This document shows positions 16,769-25,765 of a stretch of 27,983 nucleotides of DNA, in pieces. This DNA comes from PALSA-243 sp036268375 (GTDB lineage: Bacteria > Acidobacteriota > Terriglobia > Bryobacterales > Bryobacteraceae). The DNA lies in assembly GCA_036268375.1 (NCBI GenBank), contig DATAUH010000003.1, positions 1 through 27,983 of the forward strand, read 5' to 3'. The notes under the pieces are model-generated. The model was given only the letters and a program-made list of their open reading frames with translations. It made no database searches and was not told where the DNA came from. The translations under genes and the position numbers were made by a program. Numbering within the stretch: position 1 is the first letter of the stretch; each line of letters opens with the position of its first letter.

Positions 16769-19030
16769 TCACTGCGCCCTGAGTGCCGCTTCCAAACCAT
16801 CTATGCGTCGCTTGAAATTCAGCACCACCGGGCTATTCGAATCGCCCGCCACCAGCGCATCGCGGATAAACGCCGCCTGCTTCACCGCGGGACGCGCCAA
16901 ATCGGTTTGACCCGTCGCGAGATAGTGTTCCGCCAGTCGCCCGTAAGCCCGGCCGAGCGTAATGTTCAGCGGGAAGCTGCGACTGTCTTCGTGGAGATCT
17001 TGAACAAGCTGATTGATTCGCGACAGCAGGGATCGGAGCTCTTCATCCGAAAGCGCTCCGGGCACAACCGGGAAAAGAGCGTCGCGCTCGGTATATGCGG
17101 TCAGCGGTTCGGCGCAGAACTGCGCAATTCGCAACTCGGCCACCTGCCACTCGCGGGCAACGCCGCACCACCGCCGCGCATCATCCAGCCGGTTCAGTCT
17201 GCGCAACGACCACACCAGGTTCGTAACGGCGAGATTACGCGTCTGCGTCAGCTTGCGGGATTGGCTGTTCCGAACAACTTCCGTTAAGATGGCGGGCGCG
17301 CGTTCCACTCGCCCGTCGTCAATCAGTTCGCGAACAATCGAGAGGCGCGCACTTTCCAGCCAAACCGTTCCGTTCAGCTCAGCCTGCATGGCCGCCGGTA
17401 ACCCGCGGAAATCCTTCATCGCGTCATGCGCCAAGCGGTATGCGGTCTCGGTCGCGCCGCCCTTCTGACGCTCCAGCCGAAGTTCGCACAGCGTCAACAT
17501 CAGCGCACTGCGCAGCGATGCCGGCGTCCGTTCCGCTCGCAGCCACTCCGTCACCGCATTCCGCGCCTTCTCCAAACATGTCTCAGCCGCGGTAAATTGC
17601 CCCTTGTGCACAAGAAGCATCGCGAGGCGCCTCCACGCCACGCTCAACTCGCGCCAGCGCCTCGCGCCAGGCAAAATTTCGAGCGATGTTACTGCGCGCC
17701 TTAGCGACCTCTCCGCAGCTTCCTCTTGCTCGCCGGTAATATTAGGGTCGGCCTCCTCATCATTGATCAGATCGCCGATTAGCGCCTCCAGTCGCGCCGC
17801 ATTCAGGTCCGCTTGCTGTGCGCTCGCCGCCGCGCGGGCTTCATTCTCCAGCGCCCTGCGCTCATGCGCGAACGCAGATTGGCGTTGACGCAAGGCCTCC
17901 GATGCTGCCGCCGACGCGCTCCGGGATGCGCGCTCCGCGCGCCACCATCCGCCTGCCAGCGAGATCACCAGCAGCGCCGTAAGTAGCGATACAGCCCAGT
18001 TCCTGCGCAGGAACCGCCGCGCCACATACGCCGCCGTGGCCGGACGCGCGCGCAGGGGCAGTCCTTCCCTCAGCCTGCGCAGATCCTCCAGCACGCCCGC
18101 GACGGACAGATACCGGTCTGCCGGATGCTCCGCCGTAGCCCGCTCCAGAAGGTAACGCACGTCCGAGTGTTTGGCCGCGTCAGGCAAAATCTCTTCAAGC
18201 AGCCGCCCGAGGGAATAGATGTCCCCCGCAACCGATGGCCCCTCGCCGCGTTTTTGCTCCGGACTGGCATACTGCGGCGTCAACATCAGCCGCGTGAGCT
18301 CTCCGCGCACGCCGGTGTTCGCAGCCAACAGGCTCGACGCGCCGAAGTCCAGCAGTTTCGGAGTTCCCGCGTTCGTGACCAGCACATTCGCGGGCTTGAT
18401 ATCGCCGTGAATAATCAAGCGAGAGTGCAGATAGCTGACGGCTTCGCAGACCCATTCGAAAAGCTCGAGCCGCTGCGCTACAGCGGGATTCGCCCGCTCC
18501 AGATACGTATTCAGCGGCTCCCCCGCAATAAACTCCATCGCCATGAAGGAGCGGCCATACGAATCCGCGCCGCAGTCGATGAGGCGCACAATGCCAGGAT
18601 GATCGAGCCCGGCAAGGATCCGCCGCTCCTTCACAAATTTCTCGCGGAACTTCCCGCTGTCGAATCCGGGCCGAAGAATTTTTACCGCGGCCTCAAGCCT
18701 TACTCCGTCCTCAATGCATTCGGCGCGATAGACCACGCCCAGGCCGCCCTCGCCCACACGCTCCAAAAGCCTCCATCGCGCCACCGTGGCGTCCGGCAGA
18801 TCGCACGCGAGCACTTCCGGGAGAGGAATTTCGAGGAACGCGCCCGCCCGTTCATGGGCAGCTAGCATCTGCTGCAATTCGCGCTGCAAATCGGGATCGT
18901 CGGAGCACGCGGCCGCAACCAACGCGCCGCGTCCGTCCGGAGGCATATCGATCACCGTCCAGAAGAGCGCCTCCAGTCTCTCCATGCGCGAAGCAGTCGC
19001 GGATTCCAAGTTAGGAAGTGAGGGAGTCAT
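16769..19030 (-). CDS. Membrane Ser/Thr protein kinase with C-terminal helical repeats
   Basis: This is a 753-residue protein. Residues 1-80 are the helical N-terminal extension often seen in kinases paired with this sigma type. The kinase domain (about 86-330) has glycine loop G93-E-G-G-L-G, lysine K117 in AAVKIL, catalytic H208-G-D210-I-K-P-A-N215, D228-F-G and YASPEQ. The catalytic loop has HGD in place of HRD, making it a non-RD kinase; all essential residues remain. A single helix at about 345-362 anchors it, followed by an Ala/Glu/Arg coiled coil (365-410) and TPR-like helices to the end, probably outside the cytoplasm. The start overlaps the end of the upstream sigma gene by 20 bp. A second in-frame Met at residue 16 is possible. 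It may control the sigma factor, as in related gene pairs, but this is inferred. Confidence 0.93.
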   Translation of the reverse strand: MTPSLPNLESATASRMERLEALFWTVIDMPPDGRGALVAAACSDDPDLQRELQQMLAAHERAGAFLEIPLPEVLACDLPDATVARWRLLERVGEGGLGVVYRAECIEDGVRLEAAVKILRPGFDSGKFREKFVKERRILAGLDHPGIVRLIDCGADSYGRSFMAMEFIAGEPLNTYLERANPAVAQRLELFEWVCEAVSYLHSRLIIHGDIKPANVLVTNAGTPKLLDFGASSLLAANTGVRGELTRLMLTPQYASPEQKRGEGPSVAGDIYSLGRLLEEILPDAAKHSDVRYLLERATAEHPADRYLSVAGVLEDLRRLREGLPLRARPATAAYVARRFLRRNWAVSLLTALLVISLAGGWWRAERASRSASAAASEALRQRQSAFAHERRALENEARAAASAQQADLNAARLEALIGDLINDEEADPNITGEQEEAAERSLRRAVTSLEILPGARRWRELSVAWRRLAMLLVHKGQFTAAETCLEKARNAVTEWLRAERTPASLRSALMLTLCELRLERQKGGATETAYRLAHDAMKDFRGLPAAMQAELNGTVWLESARLSIVRELIDDGRVERAPAILTEVVRNSQSRKLTQTRNLAVTNLVWSLRRLNRLDDARRWCGVAREWQVAELRIAQFCAEPLTAYTERDALFPVVPGALSDEELRSLLSRINQLVQDLHEDSRSFPLNITLGRAYGRLAEHYLATGQTDLARPAVKQAAFIRDALVAGDSNSPVVLNFKRRIDGLEAALRAQ

Positions 19031-19523
19031 ACAACCAAGCCCGCGAAAACTGCCAATCGCGTTTTGCAGTCACCAGAGATATGTTGAGCGCCTCGGCAAT
19101 CTCCTCGAACTCCATCCCGCCGAAGAAACGCATTTCCACTACGCGCGCCTTTCGCGCATCCAGTTGTGAAAGCCGGTTGAGCGCCTCGTGGACATCCAGC
19201 ACTTGCGCCAGGTTCAAGCTCAATCCTTCCGGTTCGGGGCCTCCATCGATGCTCACGCGAGACCACTCCCCTCCCCTCTTTTTGGCGAGTCGCGCGCGGA
19301 CATAGTCCACCAGCACATTGCGCATTGTCGTAGACGCCGCGGCCATGAACTGCGAGCGGCTCTTCCACGGGTGGCCCGCAAGCCTCAACCATGTCTCATT
19401 GATCAGCGCGGTGGGTTGCAGGCTCGCCTGAGGGGCGCGCCGTCTTATTTGAAGAGCCGCAAGCCTGCGCAGCGCCGGATAGATACGCTCCATGTCGGCC
19501 TCGGGAATTGCTTGGCTGAACAT
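19011..19523 (-). CDS. ECF RNA polymerase sigma factor
   Basis: This is a 170-residue sigma factor. The sigma2 region spans about 10-85 (LRRLAALQIRR, LINETWLRLA, ASTTMRNVLVDYVRARLAKKRGG) and sigma4 about 115-165 (RKARVVEMRFFGGMEFEEIAEALNISLVTAKRDW). The pattern fits the group of ECF factors found beside Ser/Thr kinases (often called ECF43), which has no classical anti-sigma factor. I chose ATG 19523 because the longer open frame from 19655 adds 44 residues that overlap the adjacent PEP-CTERM gene and do not look like the family. Its last bases overlap the kinase start, so the two are probably cotranscribed. Confidence 0.92.
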   Translation of the reverse strand: MFSQAIPEADMERIYPALRRLAALQIRRRAPQASLQPTALINETWLRLAGHPWKSRSQFMAAASTTMRNVLVDYVRARLAKKRGGEWSRVSIDGGPEPEGLSLNLAQVLDVHEALNRLSQLDARKARVVEMRFFGGMEFEEIAEALNISLVTAKRDWQFSRAWLYDSLTS

Positions 19524-19608
19524 AGAACTGTTCCATCTATCATACTCGCCTCCTGCCTCTTGCGGCCTCTCACAGAAGCCAATGGTAAACCCGGGCGCCG
19601 TCACGCAG

Positions 19609-20646
19609 CTAATGCCGCCGCCGTGACCGCCGGCCCCACGCCAACACGCCGGCAAATCCCGAGAGCATCAGCAGGCACGTACTCGCTTCAGGCGTCGCGG
19701 CGGCGTCGACCGGAGTGGCGGTGAAGCTCAGATTATCGCTGATCACTTCCCCGCCGAAGGGGTCGCCTAGAAAAGCAAAGTAGCCGCGTTCGAAGCCGTG
19801 TGTCGTCCCCTCTGCTGTCAACGTATACACGTAAGACAGTATGTCTCCCGTGTGAAGTACGCCGAGATCCACGTCAGCGGAGAACGAGTCCAAAGTAAAG
19901 CTCGGATTGAAATCGTCCCCGTTGAAGCGAGGCCCCTGCGAAGTGAACTCCCCGGTATTCCCGAGTACTTGCAGGTCGGCAAAATTCAGAACGTCGCTGC
20001 CGGACGGAATTTGCCGCTCGGATTCACGCAGCCCGAATTCGACCTGGCCTCCTGCGATGGTGAGATCGGGATGCGTAATCGTCCGGACAAAGGCGCCGTT
20101 GGCCTCGGCCGTTTCGGTCGCGCTCAGGCCGGTGCGTCTCGGCGGAACGCCTAAGAGCCCCACCTGCAGAGTCGGGACGTGCAGATGTACCGTCAAGTCG
20201 ATCGGAAACGTGCCGGTATACTTCAACGTCTGCGTCCAAATAGATTGCGCCGTCAGTTGTCGGATGGAGTCCTGGCCAGACGGATCTGGTAGTCCGAATA
20301 TCAGCTGGCTAACACCGACGCCGCCGTTGCCATCCGCCGCTGTTAGTGAAGAAGCGAATGCGCCGTGAATATTGGTCGATCGCCCCGAGTCGTTTACACC
20401 CGTTGAAGAGATGTCCAGAAGTTCTGCGCTCTGGCCCTGCACGGTGTCAAACAGCGGCTGCGAATCCTGAAACGTTATCGCGCCACTCGGCAGCAGCGTC
20501 TCCTTCACATTTGCGGAAATGTCGAGCGGGAACCCGAAGACGCCGAACGGTAGAGTGCTGGCGCGAAGGCTTCCACTGAAAAATGCAAAAATCAGGACGC
20601 CTGCCAAAGCGGCGAGCCCCTTGCGATTGATGATTGTTCTAGTCAC
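19609..20646 (-). CDS. PEP-CTERM-type exported protein with degenerate sorting signal
   Basis: This is a 345-residue secreted protein. The GTG start at 20646 is preceded by AAGGA about 8-9 nt upstream. Residues 1-29 are a signal peptide ending LRAS. The body is beta-rich, with no catalytic motif I recognise. The C-terminus has the PEP-CTERM layout: T318-P-E-A-S, a hydrophobic helix (CLLMLSGFAGVLAW) and an Arg-rich tail (GRRSRRRH). The third motif residue is Ala in place of Pro, so the signal is a variant. Such proteins are processed by an exosortase, which is not encoded in this window. It is divergent from a second PEP-CTERM gene. Confidence 0.82.
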   Translation of the reverse strand: MTRTIINRKGLAALAGVLIFAFFSGSLRASTLPFGVFGFPLDISANVKETLLPSGAITFQDSQPLFDTVQGQSAELLDISSTGVNDSGRSTNIHGAFASSLTAADGNGGVGVSQLIFGLPDPSGQDSIRQLTAQSIWTQTLKYTGTFPIDLTVHLHVPTLQVGLLGVPPRRTGLSATETAEANGAFVRTITHPDLTIAGGQVEFGLRESERQIPSGSDVLNFADLQVLGNTGEFTSQGPRFNGDDFNPSFTLDSFSADVDLGVLHTGDILSYVYTLTAEGTTHGFERGYFAFLGDPFGGEVISDNLSFTATPVDAAATPEASTCLLMLSGFAGVLAWGRRSRRRH

Positions 20647-20889
20647 GAGTGCCGTCCTTTGGGCCGTCCCCTCTGGGCGGCCAATAGTAAACTCGTGATT
20701 CGGCGCCGGCGTGGCTCATTCATCTGGCATGAGATGTGTGATTCCGTACCGCTCCTGGTTGCTCCATCCCCGCAGTTCGTTTTTTCGAGTTAGTATCGGC
20801 CTCAATTCGCCTGGACAGGCGGTCTATAGGGTCCTGTAAGTCCTGGAATATAAACCGACTGTGGGAAAAAGAAGTGTCTGTTTGGTCGC

Positions 20890-20919
20890 TTGTGGCGCGC
20901 GGCGTTGGATGAATATAAT
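20890..20919 (+). promoter_or_regulatory. Predicted sigma-70 promoter for second PEP-CTERM gene
   Basis: A perfect -10 hexamer TATAAT lies at 20914-20919, and a weak -35 (TTGTGG) at 20890-20895 with an 18-bp spacer. The predicted start near 20926 would give a leader of about 135 nt before ATG 21062. Confidence 0.5.
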
Positions 20920-20944
20920 TCTTGCAGCAATGGGGGCACTCGCG

Positions 20945-20988
20945 CCGCGCCGTCGAGCGCGGGCGGTCCACTGACCGGTAACAACCGG
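20945..20988 (+). other. Two hairpins in the predicted mRNA leader
   Basis: Hairpin 1 pairs CCGCGC (20945-20950) with GCGCGG (20957-20962) across a 6-nt loop. Hairpin 2 pairs CCGGT (20975-20979) with ACCGG (20984-20988) across a 4-nt loop. They lie within the predicted leader of the second PEP-CTERM gene. No known riboswitch consensus was recognised. Confidence 0.35.
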
Positions 20989-21061
20989 CTGCAACATACG
21001 GGAATTACCCGTGAAGCAACTACTTGAGTTCGAATTTTCGAATCGGAGGCTCCTCTCAAAA

Positions 21062-21721
21062 ATGATGAACAAGCTCGCAATTGCAGCAACTCTTCTGGTA
21101 AGCGCGTCCCTGCCCTGGCAGGCGCGCGCCAGCGTTGTCAATTTCAACTTCGTGGGTCCTGGGGTAAGCGGATCCCTGGACCTGACCTATGGGACATCCA
21201 CGGACACCAAGTCCGGGGGATTTGAATTGACAGGGATCACTGGCACGTTCACAGATACGAACAACGGTCTGAACCTCGTGAACGTGCCGATTAGTGCTCT
21301 CGTGCCGATTACCCACGATATGCCGGAGGCGACGAATCTTCTTGCCCCGAACGATTTCAGCCGGTTCGCCGTGGCCACCGGACTCGACCCCGTTTCCAAC
21401 GGCTTTCTGACTTATGACAACCTGTACTATCCGAACGGGGCGCCGCCGACAGCGTCTGACTATACGCTTAGCGGCGGCCTGTTGGATATTTACGGTGTAA
21501 TGTTCGACATTGGCGGCGGCCGCGTAGTAGATGTGTGGGGCAATGGCACGCCCACAGGAGTAGGTCCGTTTGACTACGGCGTTGCCGTCGCCAACCATGA
21601 CCTGGCGCTCGACTATGTGGGCGGCGCGGTTTCGCAAACTCCAGAACCAGCGACGCTGGGTTTGATCGGCGGCGGATTGCTGGGGATGTTGGCTCTGCGG
21701 CGCGCGCGCAAAAAGGCCTAG
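21062..21721 (+). CDS. PEP-CTERM sorting domain protein
   Basis: This is a 219-residue secreted protein. A GGAGG at 21045-21049 favours ATG 21062 (or 21065) over the in-frame GTG at 21011, which would put 17 residues ahead of the signal peptide. The signal peptide ends near WQARAS at about residue 24. The mature region is short and beta-rich, with no recognised enzyme motif. The C-terminus is a textbook PEP-CTERM signal: TPEPATLG, a hydrophobic helix (LIGGGLLGMLAL) and the basic tail RRARKKA. It should be recognised by an exosortase encoded elsewhere in the genome. A factor-independent terminator follows the gene. Confidence 0.88.
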   Translation: MMNKLAIAATLLVSASLPWQARASVVNFNFVGPGVSGSLDLTYGTSTDTKSGGFELTGITGTFTDTNNGLNLVNVPISALVPITHDMPEATNLLAPNDFSRFAVATGLDPVSNGFLTYDNLYYPNGAPPTASDYTLSGGLLDIYGVMFDIGGGRVVDVWGNGTPTGVGPFDYGVAVANHDLALDYVGGAVSQTPEPATLGLIGGGLLGMLALRRARKKA

Positions 21722-21784
21722 TGGTATAACCGAACGCTAGTTAAAAAAGCCCGCGTCTTATTCGGGCGCCATAGTTAAATTGGA

Positions 21785-21817
21785 ACCGTCGCTGGCTTTA
21801 CCGGCGGCGGTTTTTTT
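21785..21817 (+). terminator. Rho-independent terminator after PEP-CTERM gene
   Basis: An 11-bp stem (21785-21795 with 21801-21811, counting two G-U pairs) closes a 5-nt loop and runs into seven T residues (21811-21817). A smaller GCCCG/CGGGC hairpin lies just upstream near 21750-21768. Position and orientation fit the end of the PEP-CTERM transcript and separate it from the MFS gene. Confidence 0.8.
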
Positions 21818-21912
21818 ATGTATGTGTGTGAGAGTCTGAACTTGACCCGACAACTTGTAATGTCTGGTCGAATCGGGTAGATGTCAGATGGATGTGCCAG
21901 ACTGGGTAACCA

Positions 21913-23190
21913 GTGCCTCGCTTCCTGCCTGATCTCCGGCCGCTCCGTTTGCGTGAATTCCGCTTGATCTACATCGGCCAATTCATGTCGGCCTTCGGGT
22001 CCGCCATGACCTATGTCGTGCTGCCATTCCAGATGTATGCGCTAACCCACTCCGCATTGGCTGTCGGACTCATCGGCGTTGTCGAGTTCGTTCCGATGGT
22101 GACCCTGGCCCTCGTCGGTGGCGCGCTGGCCGATCATTTCGACCGCCGGCGGCTGATCGGTTTCGTAGAATCCGCGATGGCTCTCTGCTGTGGCGTTTTG
22201 GCCTGGAATGCCGCGCTCTCAACGCCCCACGTCGTCGTGCTGTGGATTGTAGCTGGACTGCTGGCCGGCCTTGGTGCGCTACAGCGGCCCGCAATCGAAG
22301 CCCTGATGCAGCAACTGCTGCCGGAGAATGAGATGGCCGCGGCAGGAGCGCTGAACTCGGTCCGCGGCAATTTCGCGTTCATCGTCGGCCCAGGGCTGGC
22401 CGGCGTAATTGCCGCTACGGGCGGTGCAACTCTCGCTTTCGGGTTCGATGCTCTCAGCTATCTCGCTTCCATCGCAACAATTCTCATGATGCGTCCGGTT
22501 GCGCGTATAACACTTGGTGATGAGGGCATCACACTGCATGCGCTGCTCGAAGGATGGCGATATGCGCGCAGCCGCCAGGATCTTCTCGGAACCTATCTCA
22601 TCGACATGAACGCAATGTTTTTCGGCATGCCGAACGCATTGTTTCCCGCTATGGCGGAACGGTGGGGCACTGCTTCTGTGGGGCTTCTGTATGCGGCGCC
22701 CCCTCTAGGCGCAATGATAGCGGCGCTTACATCGGGATGGGCCACGGGGGTCAATCGCCACGGACGGGCCATCGCATGGGCAGCGGCGTTATGGGGTCTC
22801 GCAATTGCAGGCTTCGGTTTCGCGCGCTCACTATGGCTGGCGCTCATCTTCCTTGCCGCCGCCGGCGCCGCCGACATGGTAAGCGGTATCTTTCGGATGA
22901 CCGTTTGGAACCAGACGATTCCCTCGTCAATACGCGGTCGCACTGCTGCAATTGAGATGGTTAGCTATCATACGGGCCCGAGCCTCGGCAACGCCGAAGC
23001 AGGCTTTGCCGCGCGTCTATTCGGAGTTCGAGCATCTGTCGTCTCGGGCGGTGTACTGTGTGTGGCCGGAACTCTGGCGCTGGCCATGCTTCTGCCGAAG
23101 TTCATGGCTTACGATTCGTCTGAAGGCATCCGCCGTCGCCACTCGGATGAGACATTGTTAGCTCGCGCCAAGGGCGGAGCGGCGGATTAA
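21913..23190 (+). CDS. MFS transporter (MFS_3 / enterobactin-exporter-like)
   Basis: This is a 425-residue integral membrane protein with about 12 hydrophobic segments. The N-terminus (LREFRLIYIGQFMSAFGSAM) and the motif A loop between helices 2 and 3 (GGALADHFDRRRLIGF) are characteristic of the MFS_3 branch, which contains siderophore and drug exporters. The substrate cannot be read from sequence. The start is GTG 21913; an upstream ATG is blocked by an in-frame stop, and no clear Shine-Dalgarno is visible, so a start at ATG 21985 would remove part of helix 1 and is less likely. Confidence 0.9.
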   Translation: MPRFLPDLRPLRLREFRLIYIGQFMSAFGSAMTYVVLPFQMYALTHSALAVGLIGVVEFVPMVTLALVGGALADHFDRRRLIGFVESAMALCCGVLAWNAALSTPHVVVLWIVAGLLAGLGALQRPAIEALMQQLLPENEMAAAGALNSVRGNFAFIVGPGLAGVIAATGGATLAFGFDALSYLASIATILMMRPVARITLGDEGITLHALLEGWRYARSRQDLLGTYLIDMNAMFFGMPNALFPAMAERWGTASVGLLYAAPPLGAMIAALTSGWATGVNRHGRAIAWAAALWGLAIAGFGFARSLWLALIFLAAAGAADMVSGIFRMTVWNQTIPSSIRGRTAAIEMVSYHTGPSLGNAEAGFAARLFGVRASVVSGGVLCVAGTLALAMLLPKFMAYDSSEGIRRRHSDETLLARAKGGAAD

Positions 23191-23392
23191 GCGGCGCCTT
23201 CGCCCAAGTCAGGTAAGTGCAGATGATGCTCCCCGCAACTGAGTTATTTTCTCCGGGCCCATCCGCTACTTCTGGAACTGCGCGCGAAAGCCCGTTCGCT
23301 ACCGGTCACCGGCGTCCCGCTGGCGAACATTCATGTTTCACTACCGTAACGTTTGCATCACGTTTCCCAAGCCCCTGCGCGTGCTTTAAAGT

Positions 23393-25765
23393 ATGCGATC
23401 TGAGCTTCGCCAAGCCATACGCACTCTCCTGAAGTCCCCTGGGTTCGCACTCTCCGCCATCCTGATCCTGGGCCTTGGATGCGCAGCAAGTACCAGCATC
23501 TTTTCCGTCGCGTATAGCGTCTTGCTCCGTGACCTTCCGTACCCTGCACCCGACCGTCTCGTCTCTCTCTCGACCCGCCTGCCGCATGCTGTAGTCTCCA
23601 AAGCCCCTGCCGGCGCCGCAGACTACTTCGATTGGCGGCGCCGTCAGCAGGTGTTCACCGATCTCGCCCTCACACGTCTTGTCGCCAATTTCAATCTCAC
23701 CGGCGAAGGCCAGCCCGAGCGCATCCGCGGCACTCGCACTACTGCCAGCCTGTTTCACACGCTCGGCGTCGCGCCCCTCATCGGTCGCACCTTCACGGAA
23801 GTTGAGCAACTCGATCCGGAGCGCGCATCGAGCGTCGCCGTGCTCGGCTACTCTCTGTGGCAGCGGCGCTTCGGCGGCGATGTCGGCATCCTCAATCGCA
23901 AAATCCGCCTCAACGGACGCGACACCGAAGTCATCGGCGTCATGCCTGCCGAGTTTCACTATCCCACCCGCGACTACGAACTCTGGGAGCCACTGTACTA
24001 CCCGCCCGAAGAGATCCGCGATCGCTCCGATCTCAGTTACGCGGCCGTGGCCCGTCTCCGCCCCGGCGTCACCATCGAGCAAGCGCGCGCGCAAATGAAC
24101 GCCATCGCCGCCGATCTCTCGCGCGAATTCCCCAGGACCAACCGCGATGTCGGCGTCACCGTCGAGCCGCTGCTTAGCGACATCACGGAATCCGTGCGGC
24201 CTGTCTTATGGCTGCTGCTGGCCGCCGTGGGCATGCTCTTCCTGGTTGGGTGCGTGAATCTCGCCAACCTGCTGCTGGCGCGCGCCACCGGACGTCAGGC
24301 AGAATTCGCCATCCGCGCCGCACTTGGCGCGACGCGCGCCCGCCTTATCCGGCAATCGTTCGTGGAAACGATTCCGCTCGCCATCGCCGGCGCCGCACTC
24401 GGAATCCTCGGCGCCGATTCCCTGCTTCAGCTGCTCGTCCCGCTACTTCCATCAGGCCTTCCACGCGTAGAAGAGATTGCGATTCACCTGCCGGTTCTGG
24501 TGTTCACCATCGCGCTTTCGACCCTCGCCGCTTTCGCTATTTCGGTGGCGCCGGCGTCGCAAGTGTCCACCAGCCTGCAACGCGGACCCGCCTCGCACTC
24601 GCGGCTCCGCGATCTCTTGATTTGCGCTGAGATCGCCTGCACAGTTGTACTCCTGATCTCGGCCGGTCTGCTGATGCGCAGCTTCGTCAACGTGCGCGCC
24701 ACCGATCCCGGATTCCAGCCCGGCCACGTTCTCGGCCTTCACTTCGCCGTGGATCGAGCGATACACGGCAGTGCCGATTCCGACGTTTGGCGCTATTTGT
24801 CGCGTCTCATCGACCGCGTCCAATCGACTCCCGGCGTGGAATCCGCCGCCGTCGTAAATCGCCTGCCCCTCGGCGGCCAGACGCAAACGCTCCAGATCGA
24901 ATTCGAAGGCCGTGGCATCATCGCCAACATCGATTCCCGCTCATCCAGCCCCAACTATTTCCGCACTCTCGGCATTCCCCTCCTGGCCGGGCGCGACTTC
25001 CGCGCTGACGACATCGGCGGCCGCCCTGACGTTGGCATTCTCGATGACCGGATCGCGCGCGAAGTATTCGGCAACGAGAGCCCGATTGGCAAACGCTTCC
25101 GCATTCCCATCGTGCCTGGCATGCCATGGGTCCGGATTATCGGCGTAGCGGGTCACATTCGGCACGAGGGGCTGGACCGCGATCCGCGACCGCAAGTCTA
25201 CTGGCCCTACGCCCAGCGCACTCAGGATCGCGTGGCCATGGCCGTCAAGACGGCTGGCGATCCGGCGGCGATGACGCCTGTGATTCGTGCCGCCATTCGT
25301 GAAATCGATCCGAATCAGCCTCTCTACGACGTCTTGCCCATGTCCGGCTTCATCGCGCGCACGCTTCTTGCAGAGCGCCTGAATCTGGTGCTGGCCGGTT
25401 CCTTCGCCGTACTGGCGTTGCTTTTGGCGAGCATCGGCTTGTATGGCGTCGTCTCGCACCTGACGGCGCGCCGCTCCCACGAGTTTGGCATCCGGCTGGC
25501 AGTCGGAGCTACTCCGGCGCATATCGTAGCGATGGTGTTCCGCGAGAGTCTCGCCCGCGGAGCGACTGGCCTTGCCATTGGCCTTTTCCTCTCGATTGCG
25601 TGCACGCGCCTGATGTCCACGATGATCCACGGCGTCGCTGCGCTCGACCCCTTGACTTACACGTCGGTCGCGGCGCTCCTGCTGATCGTGGTGGTGGTGG
25701 CCAGCTATGTCCCAGCCCGCAGAGCGTCTCGCACAGATCCAGTCACAGCCTTGCGCGACTCCTGA
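23393..25765 (+). CDS. ADOP-type (MacB/FtsX-like) ABC transporter permease
   Basis: This is a 790-residue permease. The N-terminus (LRQAIRTLLKSPGFALSAILILGLG, residues about 5-29) and the LLRDLPYPAPDRLV segment after the first helix are hallmarks of acidobacterial duplicated orphan permeases. A MacB-type periplasmic core occupies about 50-250, the first FtsX domain about 268-390, a second core about 430-640, and the second FtsX domain about 660-785, with IRLAVGATPAHI mirroring IRAALGATRARL in the first. No ABC ATPase gene is adjacent, as the family name implies. The ATG at 23393 lies 202 bp after the MFS gene. The function of the family is poorly known; homologues export antibiotics, lipoproteins or peptides when paired with an ATPase. 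Confidence 0.92.
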   Translation: MRSELRQAIRTLLKSPGFALSAILILGLGCAASTSIFSVAYSVLLRDLPYPAPDRLVSLSTRLPHAVVSKAPAGAADYFDWRRRQQVFTDLALTRLVANFNLTGEGQPERIRGTRTTASLFHTLGVAPLIGRTFTEVEQLDPERASSVAVLGYSLWQRRFGGDVGILNRKIRLNGRDTEVIGVMPAEFHYPTRDYELWEPLYYPPEEIRDRSDLSYAAVARLRPGVTIEQARAQMNAIAADLSREFPRTNRDVGVTVEPLLSDITESVRPVLWLLLAAVGMLFLVGCVNLANLLLARATGRQAEFAIRAALGATRARLIRQSFVETIPLAIAGAALGILGADSLLQLLVPLLPSGLPRVEEIAIHLPVLVFTIALSTLAAFAISVAPASQVSTSLQRGPASHSRLRDLLICAEIACTVVLLISAGLLMRSFVNVRATDPGFQPGHVLGLHFAVDRAIHGSADSDVWRYLSRLIDRVQSTPGVESAAVVNRLPLGGQTQTLQIEFEGRGIIANIDSRSSSPNYFRTLGIPLLAGRDFRADDIGGRPDVGILDDRIAREVFGNESPIGKRFRIPIVPGMPWVRIIGVAGHIRHEGLDRDPRPQVYWPYAQRTQDRVAMAVKTAGDPAAMTPVIRAAIREIDPNQPLYDVLPMSGFIARTLLAERLNLVLAGSFAVLALLLASIGLYGVVSHLTARRSHEFGIRLAVGATPAHIVAMVFRESLARGATGLAIGLFLSIACTRLMSTMIHGVAALDPLTYTSVAALLLIVVVVASYVPARRASRTDPVTALRDS

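Larger units (their letters stand above)
20647..21061. other. 415-bp intergenic region between divergent PEP-CTERM genes
   Basis: No protein-coding gene is supported here. It is lower in GC than its neighbours and contains a probable plus-strand promoter (20890-20919) and two small GC hairpins (20945-20988). I looked for the -24/-12 sigma-54 promoter often found before PEP-CTERM genes and found none with the strict GG-N10-GC spacing. No minus-strand promoter stood out. Confidence 0.6.

Noticed and set aside
19524..19655. Extended N-terminus of the sigma factor from 19655
   Set aside because: The extra 44 residues overlap the end of the PEP-CTERM gene and do not resemble the family; ATG 19523 gives the usual length.
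20901..20925. Sigma-54 (-24/-12) promoter ahead of the PEP-CTERM gene
   Set aside because: GG and GC dinucleotides are present but not at the required 10-nt spacing; the TATAAT-based promoter explains the site better.
21845..21878. ACCCGA/TCGGGT inverted repeat before the MFS gene as an operator
   Set aside because: The arms are only 6 bp with a 22-nt spacer, which is expected by chance in GC-rich DNA.
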